Assembly (NCBI RefSeq): GCF_900115475.1
Contig: NZ_FOWP01000007.1
Coordinates: forward strand, 207,855 to 271,854
From: Ectopseudomonas composti
GTDB lineage: Bacteria; Pseudomonadota; Gammaproteobacteria; Pseudomonadales; Pseudomonadaceae
Reading direction: 5' to 3'
Length of the DNA stretch: 64,000 nucleotides
Below are positions 41,195-49,669 of this stretch, in pieces. The notes under the pieces are model-generated. The model saw only the letters and a list, made by a program, of their open reading frames with translations. It made no database searches and was not told the DNA's origin. The position numbers and the translations under genes are program-made. Positions within the stretch are counted from its first letter, which is position 1; every line of letters starts with the position of its first letter.

Positions 41195-41397
41195 GCGCTC
41201 TTTCCTCACATTGAAAACGACGCGACGGCCCAGCGGCCGCCTCCCGAGATGGCGGGATGACACCCTACTGGATCGGGCAAGCGCTGGCCAGATGGCGTGC
41301 AGTCAGCCATTCGGAGGTTGGGGAAAGGTGCGAGCGGGGGAGTCAGGAGCGGGGATCAAGGCAGACCGCCCGGTATACCAGGCGGTCCATGGGGCCC

Positions 41398-42153
41398 CTA
41401 GAACGCCAGGCCTACGCGCAGGCCGACCTGCTCCTGCTTGAGCTTGCTGCGCTCGGCAATCGCGCTGTTGCTGTCCAGCTCGTAGCGAGTCTGGGTGTAG
41501 TACAGGCTGGTGCTGATCGGCAGGCTGTTGATGCCCTTGTTCCACAGCACGGTCAGCTCGCCGTAGGGGTTGACCTTGTCCTTGAGGTCCACGGAGTCGC
41601 TCTCGCCATTGACCTTGAGGCGCGCCTCGGAGTTGATCGAGTAGCGTGCACCGACTTCCAGGCGCAGGGTGTAGTCCGGCGTCAGGTAGTTGTAACCGAG
41701 GCCAGCCTTGGCGAAGGGAGATTTGCTGGTCAGCTTGACGTTGCTGTCGAACGGGCCGATGTCGTCCTGCTTGATGCGACCCCAGTCGTAGCCGCCACCG
41801 ACGATCACGTCGACGTAGTTGTTGGTGCTCAACGCGGCACGCAGACCAAGGTCGATGTCGGCGCGCGCGGACTTGTATTCCACGTCGTCCTTGTCACGGT
41901 ACTGACCTTCGATACCGGCCTGGTAGATGAAGCCCTCCTGCCCGGTCAGCTTGTTACCGAAGTGGTAGAACAGGCCGCCCTGGTTGAGGCGCTCCTTGTC
42001 GCTTTCATCGTCCACGGTGAGCTTGTACTGGTTGTGCGAAGCGATGACACCGAAGGTCGAGATTGGATCGGTGACCGAGTCTGCATAGGCCTGCGAGGCG
42101 CCCGCCAGGCACAGGGCGAGTGTTGCTTTGGGGGTGATGCTGGACAGCTGCAT
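41398..42153 (-). CDS. Outer-membrane beta-barrel protein
   Basis: A 251-residue protein. A signal peptide (SSITPKATLALCLAGASQAYA) is followed by alternating amphipathic strands, for example LFYHFGNKLTG, YVDVIVGGGYDWG, FAKAGLGYNYL, YTLRLEVGARYSI and a last strand ending in phenylalanine (QEQVGLRVGLAF), the Bam-recognition signal. It looks like a small 8-12 strand barrel, not a classical porin. The ATG at 42153 has AAGGAAA before it. Ligand and function are unknown. It occupies the place next to rubB where rubredoxins might be expected. Confidence 0.75.
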   Translation of the reverse strand: MQLSSITPKATLALCLAGASQAYADSVTDPISTFGVIASHNQYKLTVDDESDKERLNQGGLFYHFGNKLTGQEGFIYQAGIEGQYRDKDDVEYKSARADIDLGLRAALSTNNYVDVIVGGGYDWGRIKQDDIGPFDSNVKLTSKSPFAKAGLGYNYLTPDYTLRLEVGARYSINSEARLKVNGESDSVDLKDKVNPYGELTVLWNKGINSLPISTSLYYTQTRYELDSNSAIAERSKLKQEQVGLRVGLAF

Positions 42154-42374
42154 GACGATTTCCTTGGCAATGAGTGGATAACGCCGCTCACCGGGAGGTG
42201 GGACGCAAGTACCTAGACTTGCGATGCAGGGAGTCATTCGGCAAACCTGACGAGTGGTCTCGAAACTGAACAGGCCCTGAACAGGCCTGGATCGGAGGGG
42301 GAAATATTGACCGAACGGACAGCCCGTTATGGCCTCTCGCCGAGAGAGGCACCTTTGGTTGGCGCCTTGCGGAC

Positions 42375-43715
42375 TCAGTCCAGCTTGACCACCTTGGCCA
42401 GCACCACCTTGGGACCCTTCATCTTCTTGACGATGATGCGCAGGCCATCGGTTTCCAGCACTTCCTCTTCATCAGGCATGCGCTTGAGGGTCTCGTAGAT
42501 CAACCCGGCGAGGGTCTCGGCCTCGATATGGTCGAGGTCGACACCCAGCAGTCGCTCGACCTTGGCCAGCGGCGTGTCGCCACGCACCAGCAACTTGCCC
42601 GGCTGGTAGGCGAGAATGCCGCGCTCGGCCTTGCGGTGCTCGTCCTGAATGTCGCCGACCAGTGCTTCGAGTACATCTTCCATGGTCAGGTAGCCGATCA
42701 CCTTGCCGTCGGCCTCCTCGACCAGGGCGAAGTGCGCGCCGCCCTGGCGGAACTGCTCGAGCAGCTGCGATAGCGGCATATGCCGGCTGACGCGCTCCAG
42801 CGGATGCATCAAATCCCCCAACTTGAGCGCCGATGGCAGCATCTCCAGCAGCGATAGGTGCAGCAGCAGGTCCTTGATGTGCAGCACGCCGACGAACTCG
42901 CCCTTGCTCTCGTCGAAGATCGGGTAGCGGCTGTACTTGTGCCGGCGGAAGGTGGTGAACACCTGATCCAGGCTGGCGTTGAGTTCCAGAAAAACCAGGT
43001 CCTCACGCGAGTTGGCCCAGTCCACTACCTCCAGTTCGCCCAGTTCAACCGCCGAGGCGAGCACCCGCAAGTCCTGGTCATTGTCGCTGCTGGCGCGACT
43101 GGAATGCAGGATCAGCTTGAGCTCTTCACGGCTGTAGTGGTGCTCGTGGTGCGGCCCCGGCTCGCCTTGCCCGGCGATGCGCAAAATGGCGTTGGCGCTG
43201 GCGTTGAGCACGAAGATCGCCGGGTACATCAGCCAGTAGAAGGCGTACAACGGCGCGGCCGTCCACAGCGACAGCAACTCGGGCTTGCGGATCGCCCAGG
43301 ACTTGGGCGCCAGCTCGCCGATGACGATGTGTAGATAGGAAATGATCGAGAACGCGGCGAAGAAGGCGATGCCATGAATCAGCTTGGGTGACTCCACGCC
43401 AACCGCCACCAGCAGCGGCGTCAGCAGCTCGGCGAAGGCAGGCTCACCGACCCAGCCAAGGCCCAGCGAAGCCAGGGTGATACCCAGCTGACAGGCCGAC
43501 AGGTAGGCATCCATCTGGTTGTGCACGGTACGCAGGATGTGTCCACGCCAGCCGTGGGCCTCGGCCAGCGCATCGACCTTGGTCGCGCGCAGGCGCACGA
43601 TGGCGAACTCCGCGGCGACGAAGAAGCCATTGAGCAAAACCAGGAACAGGGCGAACAGCATGAGGCCGAAATCGGCGAAGTAGGCAGAAGCGGGGAGACT
43701 CGTGGAGGGGTCCAT
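42375..43715 (-). CDS. CNNM/CBS/CorC-domain protein (HlyC/CorC family)
   Basis: A 446-residue membrane protein. The N-terminal CNNM (DUF21) domain has about four hydrophobic segments with FFVAAEFAIVRLR and SACQLGITLASLGLGWVGEPA. A pair of CBS domains follows (about 210-340; RYPIFDESKGEFVGVLHIKD and VIGYLTMEDVLEAL). The C-terminal CorC_HlyC domain holds GVDLDHIEAETLAGLIYETL and LETDGLRIIVKKM. The family has roles in magnesium/cobalt efflux or homeostasis; older 'hemolysin' names are misleading. The gene is monocistronic, 62 bases after phoR on the same strand. Confidence 0.88.
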   Translation of the reverse strand: MDPSTSLPASAYFADFGLMLFALFLVLLNGFFVAAEFAIVRLRATKVDALAEAHGWRGHILRTVHNQMDAYLSACQLGITLASLGLGWVGEPAFAELLTPLLVAVGVESPKLIHGIAFFAAFSIISYLHIVIGELAPKSWAIRKPELLSLWTAAPLYAFYWLMYPAIFVLNASANAILRIAGQGEPGPHHEHHYSREELKLILHSSRASSDNDQDLRVLASAVELGELEVVDWANSREDLVFLELNASLDQVFTTFRRHKYSRYPIFDESKGEFVGVLHIKDLLLHLSLLEMLPSALKLGDLMHPLERVSRHMPLSQLLEQFRQGGAHFALVEEADGKVIGYLTMEDVLEALVGDIQDEHRKAERGILAYQPGKLLVRGDTPLAKVERLLGVDLDHIEAETLAGLIYETLKRMPDEEEVLETDGLRIIVKKMKGPKVVLAKVVKLD

Positions 43716-43777
43716 GAAGGTTCGGGTTGGCCAATGATCGCTAGAGGTTGGAGCTTCGTCGCGGCGAATGCAAGCAT

Positions 43778-45097
43778 TCAGCGCGCGCGCTGCACCACCT
43801 GCGCCGCAGCGAAATGACAGGTGAATGTACTGCCCTTGCCAGGAACGCTGCTGATCTCCAGATTGCCGCGGTGACGCAACAGTACGTGCTTGACGATAGC
43901 CAGGCCCAGGCCAGTGCCACCGGTGTTGCTGGCGCGGCTGGAGTCGACGCGATAGAAGCGTTCGGTCAGGCGGGGCAAGTGCTTGGCCTCGATGCCCATG
44001 CCAGTGTCGCTGACCGCCAGGTGCGCGCCCTGCTCATCGCCCCACCAGCGAATACGAATGTCACCACCGGCCGGGGTGTACTTCACCGCATTGAACACCA
44101 GGTTGGAGAAGGCGCTGCGCAGCTCCGCCTCGCTGCCCTTGAGCTTGAGATGCGGGTCGGCCTCCAGGCTGATGCGATGCAACTGGTCACCGGACAGCGC
44201 CTGGGCATCGTTCTTGATCGACAGCAGCATCAGGTCGAGCGCCACTGGCTGGTTGTCCGAGGGATAGTCGGTGGCTTCCAGCTTGGCCAACAGCAGCAGG
44301 TCATTGAGCAGGGTCTGCATCCGCGCGCCCTGTTGCTGCATCTGCTGCAACGCGCGCAGCCAGCGCGGATTGACCGCCTCGACGTTGTCCAGCAGGGTTT
44401 CCAGATAGCCGGCGATCACCGTCAGCGGCGTGCGCAGTTCGTGGGAGACGTTGGCGACGAAATCCTTGCGCATCTGTTCTAGCTGATACAGGCGAGTGAC
44501 GTCACGCACCAGCAGCAGGTGCTCGCGGTTGCCGTAGCGAGTGATGTGGAACTGCAGACGTCGGCGGTCGTTGGCTGGCGAAGGAATCTCCAGGGCATCA
44601 GCATAATTGCCACGCTCGAAGTAGTCCTTGAAGCGTGGGTCACGCACCAGATTGGCCAGTTGCTGGCCGCTGTCCTGCGGCGTCTTCAAGCCCAGCAGGG
44701 TTTCCGCAGCGCGGTTCCACCATTCCAGGTTGCCCTGGCTGTCGAGCATCACCACCGCATCCTTGAGCGCGGCAGTGGACTCCTGCACACGGTCGATCAC
44801 CGCCTGCAAGCGGCCACGGGCTTTCTGGTTGCGACGTTGCAGGTGATAGATGCTGTCGAATACCTCGCCCCACAGCCCATAGCCATCAGGCGGCGGCTCA
44901 TCGGTTTTGTGCTCGCGCAGCCACTTGTGCAGACGCAGCAGTTGGCTGAGGGTCCAGCCCAGGTGAATGGCCAGGCCACCGGCCAGCACCCAGGCATATT
45001 CACCGGTGATGAAGCCAAGCAACAGGCAGACGCCGATCAACAGCAACAGCCGACGCACCACGGCGCCACGCCAGTCTTGATTCACGATGGAGCGCAT
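43778..45097 (-). CDS. phoR: Phosphate regulon sensor histidine kinase PhoR
   Basis: A 439-residue sensor kinase. Two membrane helices lie at ~15-50, followed by a DUF3329-like linker, a PAS domain (about 95-200; AVVMLDSQGNLEWWNRAAE) and the kinase core. The phospho-acceptor is H219 in VSHELRTPL; the N box (FSNLVFNAVKYTPAGG), G1 (DTGMGIE) and G2 (GTGLGLAIVKH) are intact. PhoR phosphorylates PhoB when phosphate is scarce, with the Pst transporter and PhoU as inputs. phoB lies upstream on the same strand, but a MITE-like element fills most of the 164-base gap. Confidence 0.96.
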   Translation of the reverse strand: MRSIVNQDWRGAVVRRLLLLIGVCLLLGFITGEYAWVLAGGLAIHLGWTLSQLLRLHKWLREHKTDEPPPDGYGLWGEVFDSIYHLQRRNQKARGRLQAVIDRVQESTAALKDAVVMLDSQGNLEWWNRAAETLLGLKTPQDSGQQLANLVRDPRFKDYFERGNYADALEIPSPANDRRRLQFHITRYGNREHLLLVRDVTRLYQLEQMRKDFVANVSHELRTPLTVIAGYLETLLDNVEAVNPRWLRALQQMQQQGARMQTLLNDLLLLAKLEATDYPSDNQPVALDLMLLSIKNDAQALSGDQLHRISLEADPHLKLKGSEAELRSAFSNLVFNAVKYTPAGGDIRIRWWGDEQGAHLAVSDTGMGIEAKHLPRLTERFYRVDSSRASNTGGTGLGLAIVKHVLLRHRGNLEISSVPGKGSTFTCHFAAAQVVQRAR

Positions 45098-45120
45098 CCT
45101 TGTCAGAAGAGCGGACCCGT

Positions 45121-45262
45121 AGAAGCTGCTTTACGATCTCGCGAGCTAGAGCCATGCAAGGCGAAAGCAGGTGAGGAAGCGGAGTGTACTTTTGTACATG
45201 AGCATTCCGAACCTGTTTTCAACGCAGCAGGGCCGACGCGCAGCAGATCGTAAACAGCTTCT
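45121..45262 (+). mobile_element. MITE-like element between phoB and phoR
   Basis: The 142-base segment is bounded by near-perfect inverted repeats: AGAAGCTGCTTTACGATCT at 45121-45139 and the complement of the same sequence, with one base less, at 45245-45262. Inside lies a 66-base core (45160-45225) that matches 28014-28079 at 53 of 66 positions. There is no coding capacity, and no clear target-site duplication is visible. The right end touches the phoB stop codon. A non-autonomous mobile element is the most likely reading; a long hairpin with a regulatory role is the alternative. Confidence 0.65.
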
Positions 45263-45951
45263 CAACCTTTGGTGGAGAAACGATACCCAGTCCCGCGTAC
45301 GGTTTGTACCAGGTTTTCGTAGGCATCACCGAGCGCCTTGCGCAGGCGGCGGATATGCACGTCGACGGTGCGCTCCTCGACGTAGACGTTGCCGCCCCAG
45401 ACCTGATCGAGCAACTGGCCACGGGTGTAGGCGCGCTCCTGATGGGTCATGAAGAACTGCAGCAGGCGATATTCGGTCGGTCCCATCTCGGCCGGCTTGC
45501 CGTCGATGGTCACGCGGTGGCTGATGGGGTCGAGCAACAGGCCGCCCACCTCTATCGGTGCCTCACCATCGCTGGGGCCAGCGCGGCGCAGCACGGCCTT
45601 GAGACGGGCCACCAGTTCTCGCGGCGAGAAAGGCTTGGTGATGTAGTCGTCAGCACCGACCTCCAGCCCCTGGATCTTGTTGTCCTCTTCGCCCTTGGCG
45701 GTGAGCATGATGATCGGGATATCAGAGGTCAGCTCGTCACGTTTCAAGCGGCGAGCCAACTCGATGCCGCTGGTGCCGGGCAGCATCCAGTCGAGCAGAA
45801 TCAGGTCAGGTTTACGGTCGACGATAACGGCATGGGCCTGCTGGGTATTCTCCGCTTCCAGGCACTCATAACCGGCCATCTCCAGGGCCACCGCGATCAT
45901 CTCGCGGATCGGTGCTTCGTCATCGACGATCAGGATGTTCTTGCCAACCAT
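45262..45951 (-). CDS. phoB: Phosphate regulon response regulator PhoB
   Basis: A 229-residue OmpR-family response regulator. The receiver has D10-D11, phospho-acceptor D54 ([11 protein letters not shown]) and the conserved lysine in [11 protein letters not shown]. The C-terminal winged helix carries [14 protein letters not shown] and [12 protein letters not shown]. Phosphorylated PhoB binds Pho boxes and recruits sigma70. AAGG precedes the ATG. A matching Pho box and -10 element lie upstream (46005-46022), consistent with autoregulation. Confidence 0.97.
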   Translation of the reverse strand: MVGKNILIVDDEAPIREMIAVALEMAGYECLEAENTQQAHAVIVDRKPDLILLDWMLPGTSGIELARRLKRDELTSDIPIIMLTAKGEEDNKIQGLEVGADDYITKPFSPRELVARLKAVLRRAGPSDGEAPIEVGGLLLDPISHRVTIDGKPAEMGPTEYRLLQFFMTHQERAYTRGQLLDQVWGGNVYVEERTVDVHIRRLRKALGDAYENLVQTVRGTGYRFSTKG

Positions 45952-46263
45952 GGGGCCTTAGCCTCTATTCGTTCTCTGTCTGCGCCGCATTAGATAACGG
46001 AATTATTGCAACGATATGACAGGGCCATGTTAGACGCTGCCAAAGTTCCCTCCCAGACGTGACGGTACATCGAACGAATCGGCTAAAGGCCTCGTCTAAG
46101 CTCAGTGAGGTCACCACCAATCCGGGGTGACCTGGAGCCTGGCACAGAACCCCAGCAGCAGGATGGGCGTTCGGGGTTCTGTCCACTCGATAGCGCTGCG
46201 ATCTCAAGCCGTGATCCAGCTGCCGCCAGGCGTTCCCTGTTCGTTCCGAGAAGAGGTTAGACA
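45952..46263. other. Divergent intergenic region between phoB and the YxYxD lipoprotein-like gene
   Basis: This 312-base gap contains the phoB Pho box and promoter, then two inverted repeats: AGGTCACC (46108-46115) with GGTGACCT (46126-46133), and CAGAACCCC (46145-46153) with GGGGTTCTG (46173-46181). Either could be a hairpin or an operator for the gene at 46264. GAAGAGG lies just before that gene's ATG. No RNA gene is recognised. Confidence 0.6.
46005..46022 (-). promoter_or_regulatory. Pho box upstream of phoB
   Basis: On the minus strand CTGTCAT-ATCG-TTGCAAT shows one perfect and one degenerate copy of the CTGTCAT half-site with the normal 4-base spacer. A TATCTAAT -10-like element begins about 10 bases downstream, the spacing used when the second half-site replaces the -35. 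It lies 54-71 bases before the phoB start codon. Confidence 0.7.
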
Positions 46264-46641
46264 ATGAAAAGAATTACCCCTCGATTCGCTCCGTTGCTTG
46301 TCGGTGCCTTGCTGAGCTGGCCCCTCTTAGGCCTGGCAGCCGAACCGGCGATGGAGAAGGACGGCATGCTGGTGGATGCCAAAGGCATGGTGCTCTACAC
46401 CTACGACAAGGACGCCGCTGGCGCGTCCAATTGCACGGGCCAGTGCGCACAGAACTGGCCACCGCTGATGGCCGAAGCCGGTGCCAAGGCCGAAGGCGAA
46501 TGGAGCCTGGTCAAGCGTGACGATGGCTCCATGCAATGGGCCTACGACGGCAAGCCCTTGTACACCTTCATCAACGACAAGCAGCCCGGTGAGGTAACGG
46601 GCGACGGCAAGATGGGTGTCTGGCACGTGGCCAAGCCATAA
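46264..46641 (+). CDS. Secreted YxYxD-repeat protein (COG4315 type)
   Basis: A 125-residue protein. A signal peptide (FAPLLVGALLSWPLLGLAA) leads to a small domain with two imperfect repeats built on MVLYTYDKDAAG and KPLYTFINDKQPG, the Y-x-(F/W/Y)-x-x-D motif of COG4315. A CxxxC pair (NCTGQCAQNWPPL) sits after the first repeat. Members are periplasmic or lipid-linked and their role is unknown; redox or copper binding has been proposed only by analogy. The predicted cleavage after LAA has no lipobox cysteine here, so it is probably soluble. Confidence 0.8.
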   Translation: MKRITPRFAPLLVGALLSWPLLGLAAEPAMEKDGMLVDAKGMVLYTYDKDAAGASNCTGQCAQNWPPLMAEAGAKAEGEWSLVKRDDGSMQWAYDGKPLYTFINDKQPGEVTGDGKMGVWHVAKP

Positions 46642-46680
46642 GCCTACTGATTGTGCATTGCTCCAGGCGCTGCGCTGTTT

Positions 46681-47571
46681 TCAGCGCAGCGCGTAGTCGG
46701 CGACCAGACCGAGGAAGATCGCCAGGCCCGCCCAATGGTTGTGCAGGAAAGCGTTGAAGCATACCAGCGGCTCGCGTCGACGGGTCACGTAAAACTCCCA
46801 GGCGAAGCAGGCGGTGGCCACCAACAGGCCGAGGTGGAAGTACAGGCCCAACTCGAAACGTGCGCCGGCCAGCAGCAGGCAGAGCAACGCCAGGCCCTGC
46901 AGGGTGGCGATGATCAGGCGGTCGGCATCGCCGAACAGGATAGCCGTGGACTTCACCCCGATCTTCAGGTCGTCCTCGCGGTCAGCCATGGCGTAGTAAG
47001 TGTCGTAGGCCACGGTCCACAGCAGGTTGGCGATGTACAGCAACCAGGCCTCCGGCGGCAGGCTGCCGGTTTCGGCGGTAAAGGCCATCGGCATGCCCCA
47101 GGAAAACGCCGCACCGAGCACCACCTGCGGGTAGAAGGTGTAACGCTTCATGAAGGGGTAGCAGGCCGCCAGGGCCAAGCCGCCGAATGACAGCCAGATG
47201 GTGGTGGCGTTGGTGAACAGCACCAGCACGAAACTCAGCGCCACCAGCACGGCGAACAGCACCAGCGCTTCGCGCGCTTTCACCTTGCCGCTGGCCAGCG
47301 GCCGGGCCTTGGTACGACTGACGTGGCCGTCGAAGTTGCGGTCGGCGTAATCATTGATCACGCAGCCAGCAGCACGCATCAGGATCACACCGACGACGAA
47401 AATGAACAGATTTTTCGCGCTCGGAATGCCTTCGGCCGCCACCCACAGCGCCCACAAGGTCGGCCACAGCAGCAGATAGATGCCGATGGGCTTGTCCAGA
47501 CGCATCAACTGAATGAAATCCCAGGCGCGCGGGTGCAGGCGGGTGGTCGATTGCAGCAGGCGGGTATACAT
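46681..47571 (-). CDS. ubiA: 4-hydroxybenzoate polyprenyltransferase
   Basis: A 296-residue integral membrane prenyltransferase. The two aspartate-rich magnesium/diphosphate motifs are present: NDYADRNFD and [13 protein letters not shown]. Eight or more hydrophobic segments follow the family pattern, starting with [20 protein letters not shown]. It attaches the polyprenyl tail to 4-hydroxybenzoate in ubiquinone synthesis. The ATG at 47571 gives the standard length; the 122 codons upstream in frame are not conserved. ubiC, which supplies the substrate, lies upstream on the same strand. Confidence 0.97.
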   Translation of the reverse strand: MYTRLLQSTTRLHPRAWDFIQLMRLDKPIGIYLLLWPTLWALWVAAEGIPSAKNLFIFVVGVILMRAAGCVINDYADRNFDGHVSRTKARPLASGKVKAREALVLFAVLVALSFVLVLFTNATTIWLSFGGLALAACYPFMKRYTFYPQVVLGAAFSWGMPMAFTAETGSLPPEAWLLYIANLLWTVAYDTYYAMADREDDLKIGVKSTAILFGDADRLIIATLQGLALLCLLLAGARFELGLYFHLGLLVATACFAWEFYVTRRREPLVCFNAFLHNHWAGLAIFLGLVADYALR

Positions 47572-47737
47572 CAAGGCGTCTCCGTGCAGGTTGCGCGGAT
47601 TATAAGGGGGTTGATGACGTTGAGTGGATCGGGGCGCGTGGTCGACGCTTTTTTCATCCACCGTTATAGGCGCGCGGTACGACCATGCTTTCAACCCATC
47701 ACGCGGATCGCTGAAGGCAACGCGCCACGACCCTGCC

Positions 47738-48289
47738 CTACGCCTCGATACCGGCCGCTTGCCAGAATGCCGGCAGAAACACCTCGGCGACCAATACACC
47801 GAGCGCACCCCGACTGAAGCAGGAGCGTCGTGCCCACAGGCGCTCTTCGCGCACCGCATCCGGTAGCCAGGCAGCCGGATAGCGGCAGGCCTGCAGCTCG
47901 CCACGATCGAAGGCGCGATCACTGAACAACAGTTCACCCAGCGAGCGACTGCCCAGCTCTGCCAGATTCAAGCCGGAGCCTTCCAGCACGCTACGCGCTG
48001 CGACGCTACGGGCAAATACCCAGGGTTGCCCATGACCACGCAGGTACACCTCACGCACCCAACCCTGACTGCCATCGGCCACGCCAAGCAGGGCACACTC
48101 GTCAACACGCAGGCGCTGCCAGCCCTGCTGCAGCGGCGAAACCGAGAAGCCGTCATGCGACAACGCAGTCAGGCGCCGGGTAAGCGAATCCTCATTGAAC
48201 AACCAGTCGCGCACTCCAGCAGAGGGCTGCGGATGCAATTGGACATTGGTCAGCCAGCGCGGCGGATGGGCGAGAGCAGCGTGAGGCAC
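47738..48289 (-). CDS. ubiC: Chorismate pyruvate-lyase
   Basis: A 183-residue enzyme of the UbiC family. The conserved patterns [20 protein letters not shown] and LGELLF, with the basic residues that bind chorismate, are visible, as is the C-terminal [20 protein letters not shown]. It converts chorismate to 4-hydroxybenzoate plus pyruvate, the committed step of ubiquinone synthesis. It precedes ubiA on the same strand after a 166-base gap. Beyond it the gene content departs from the usual phoB-ubiA-ubiC neighbourhood, as the flagellar cluster begins 154 bases away. Confidence 0.95.
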   Translation of the reverse strand: MPHAALAHPPRWLTNVQLHPQPSAGVRDWLFNEDSLTRRLTALSHDGFSVSPLQQGWQRLRVDECALLGVADGSQGWVREVYLRGHGQPWVFARSVAARSVLEGSGLNLAELGSRSLGELLFSDRAFDRGELQACRYPAAWLPDAVREERLWARRSCFSRGALGVLVAEVFLPAFWQAAGIEA

Positions 48290-48443
48290 GGAGAGAAATC
48301 ACCACAGATCGGAAGCGCGCGAGTCTAACACGGCGTGGCAGGCGCTTAGAGACCGGGACATGGACTGTAGGTGGGTCAGGCGACCTACTCAGACCGTAGG
48401 GTGAACTTCAGCCCAGCAATGAGGGTGGCGCAGGCTAAAGCGC

Positions 48444-48890
48444 TCAATACGGCTGAGGTGCGTACAGCTGAGCCGAGCCCGGCTCGCCGAGCAGCTGTTC
48501 CAGAATCTCGTGATGCATGGCCAGCAGCTTGCCGTTGCGCTCGTTGAGGCGCTTGCACTGGCCAGCCAATTGGCCGAGCTGGTCCCAGGTGTGGGCGAGG
48601 TGATTGCGCTGGGCCTGCGGATAACGCCCCAGCAGCTTCTGCATGGCACTGTTGCCGCCGCCCAGTTGAAAGGCCGCGAGCACCTTACTGCGGCGCTCCG
48701 CACGGGCCTTGGCCTGGTCGACCAGTGGCAGGATCTGCTCGTTGAGCAGATCGATCTGCCGGCTGTCACGCTTGAGCAACTGCTGATACAGCTCCTGCAT
48801 GAGCCCGCGCAGGGCGAGGTAGTCGGCGCAATCCTGCTGCAGATCCTGCTCGACCACCTGGAGCAACTGTTGCTCACGCGCAGTGGTCAC
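48444..48890 (-). CDS. flgN: FlgN-like flagellar chaperone (lateral-type cluster)
   Basis: A 148-residue, almost wholly helical protein (REQQLLQVVEQDLQQDCADY, QLAGQCKRLNERNGKLLAMH) matching the size and the LxxxNxxNGxLL pattern of FlgN, the export chaperone for hook-filament junction proteins FlgK and FlgL. Its ATG overlaps the flgM stop by 4 bases, the conserved flgMN pairing. Those clients are not encoded in this window. It is the last gene of the minus-strand flagellar unit. Confidence 0.8.
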   Translation of the reverse strand: MTTAREQQLLQVVEQDLQQDCADYLALRGLMQELYQQLLKRDSRQIDLLNEQILPLVDQAKARAERRSKVLAAFQLGGGNSAMQKLLGRYPQAQRNHLAHTWDQLGQLAGQCKRLNERNGKLLAMHHEILEQLLGEPGSAQLYAPQPY

Positions 48891-49165
48891 GCATCGCTAC
48901 CGCTGTGATAGGTCAGCATGCTGCCGGCCAACGCGGCCGGATCGCTGTTCAGTTCGCCGCGCGCGAGGGCGGCCTTGAGCTGGGCAACCTTGTCCAGGTC
49001 AACGTCCGGCAGGTTTCGCAGGGCGTCTTGCAGTTGCTCCAGGCGTGGTTCCTCGCTGGCACTGCTGCGCGCATTGCCACTTTGCTGCGGGCGGGCGCTC
49101 TGCACCTGCGCCGGCGCATCGCTGGGCAGGTTGAGACTGGGCTTGAGATGCCGGCTGATTTCCAT
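48887..49165 (-). CDS. flgM: Anti-sigma28 factor FlgM (lateral-type cluster)
   Basis: A 92-residue protein. The N-terminal half is Ser/Pro/Gln-rich and disordered, as in FlgM, and the C-terminal half has the sigma28-binding helices RLEQLQDALRNLPDVDLDKV and AQLKAALARGELNSD. FlgM holds the flagellar sigma factor inactive until it is exported through the finished hook-basal body. It follows fliJ after 78 bases on the same strand and is coupled to flgN. The cognate sigma28 is not in this window. Confidence 0.85.
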   Translation of the reverse strand: MEISRHLKPSLNLPSDAPAQVQSARPQQSGNARSSASEEPRLEQLQDALRNLPDVDLDKVAQLKAALARGELNSDPAALAGSMLTYHSGSDA

Positions 49166-49243
49166 GATTCGAATCCAACTCGCGTAGTGTTATGGCCTAA
49201 GAGCGACCGCGGGCGGCGAGAACTTAAACGCGTCGACGAGAAA

Positions 49244-49669
49244 TTAACTGACCTGGGTTCGCCACCAGGCCTGCGCAGCCAGACCATCCTGAATCTTCTG
49301 CTCCTGACGGGCAAGCAGGTCCTGCCACTCACCCAGCTTGCCCTCGAGAAACTGGGTGATGACCTTCTCGCTGCGCATCGCCGCCAACAACTCGCATTGA
49401 ATGCGCGTCAGATTCTCTTCGGCCAGCGCCAGCTCGCGGCGCTGCAGCTCCACCATCTTGTACAGGGTCGCCTTGTAGCGCTGCTGATTATCACGCTGCA
49501 GTGGCGTGGTCATCGGCACGCTGAATCCGCACAGGCGGCTGAGGCCAGTGATGTTGTTGCGATAACGCTGACAGAGGTTCTGCTGATAGCTGACCCGTCC
49601 GAGCATCTGCCGCACACGATTACCACGCAGGCTGGCCAGGCGTCCGAGCGTTTCTAGCTGTTCTTTCAT
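49244..49669 (-). CDS. fliJ: Flagellar export protein FliJ (lateral-type cluster)
   Basis: A 141-residue protein that is almost entirely coiled coil (VELQRRELALAEENLTRIQC, LEGKLGEWQDLLARQEQKIQ), the FliJ hallmark. FliJ inserts into the FliI hexamer like the gamma stalk of F1-ATPase and links it to FlhA. Its ATG overlaps the fliI stop by 4 bases, so translation is coupled. Confidence 0.85.
   Translation of the reverse strand: MKEQLETLGRLASLRGNRVRQMLGRVSYQQNLCQRYRNNITGLSRLCGFSVPMTTPLQRDNQQRYKATLYKMVELQRRELALAEENLTRIQCELLAAMRSEKVITQFLEGKLGEWQDLLARQEQKIQDGLAAQAWWRTQVS

Noticed and set aside
49166..49243. A sigma28-like promoter (TTAAGTTC then GGTCGC on the minus strand) before flgM
   Set aside because: Only the -35-like half fits; the -10 half matches GCCGATAA at too few positions.
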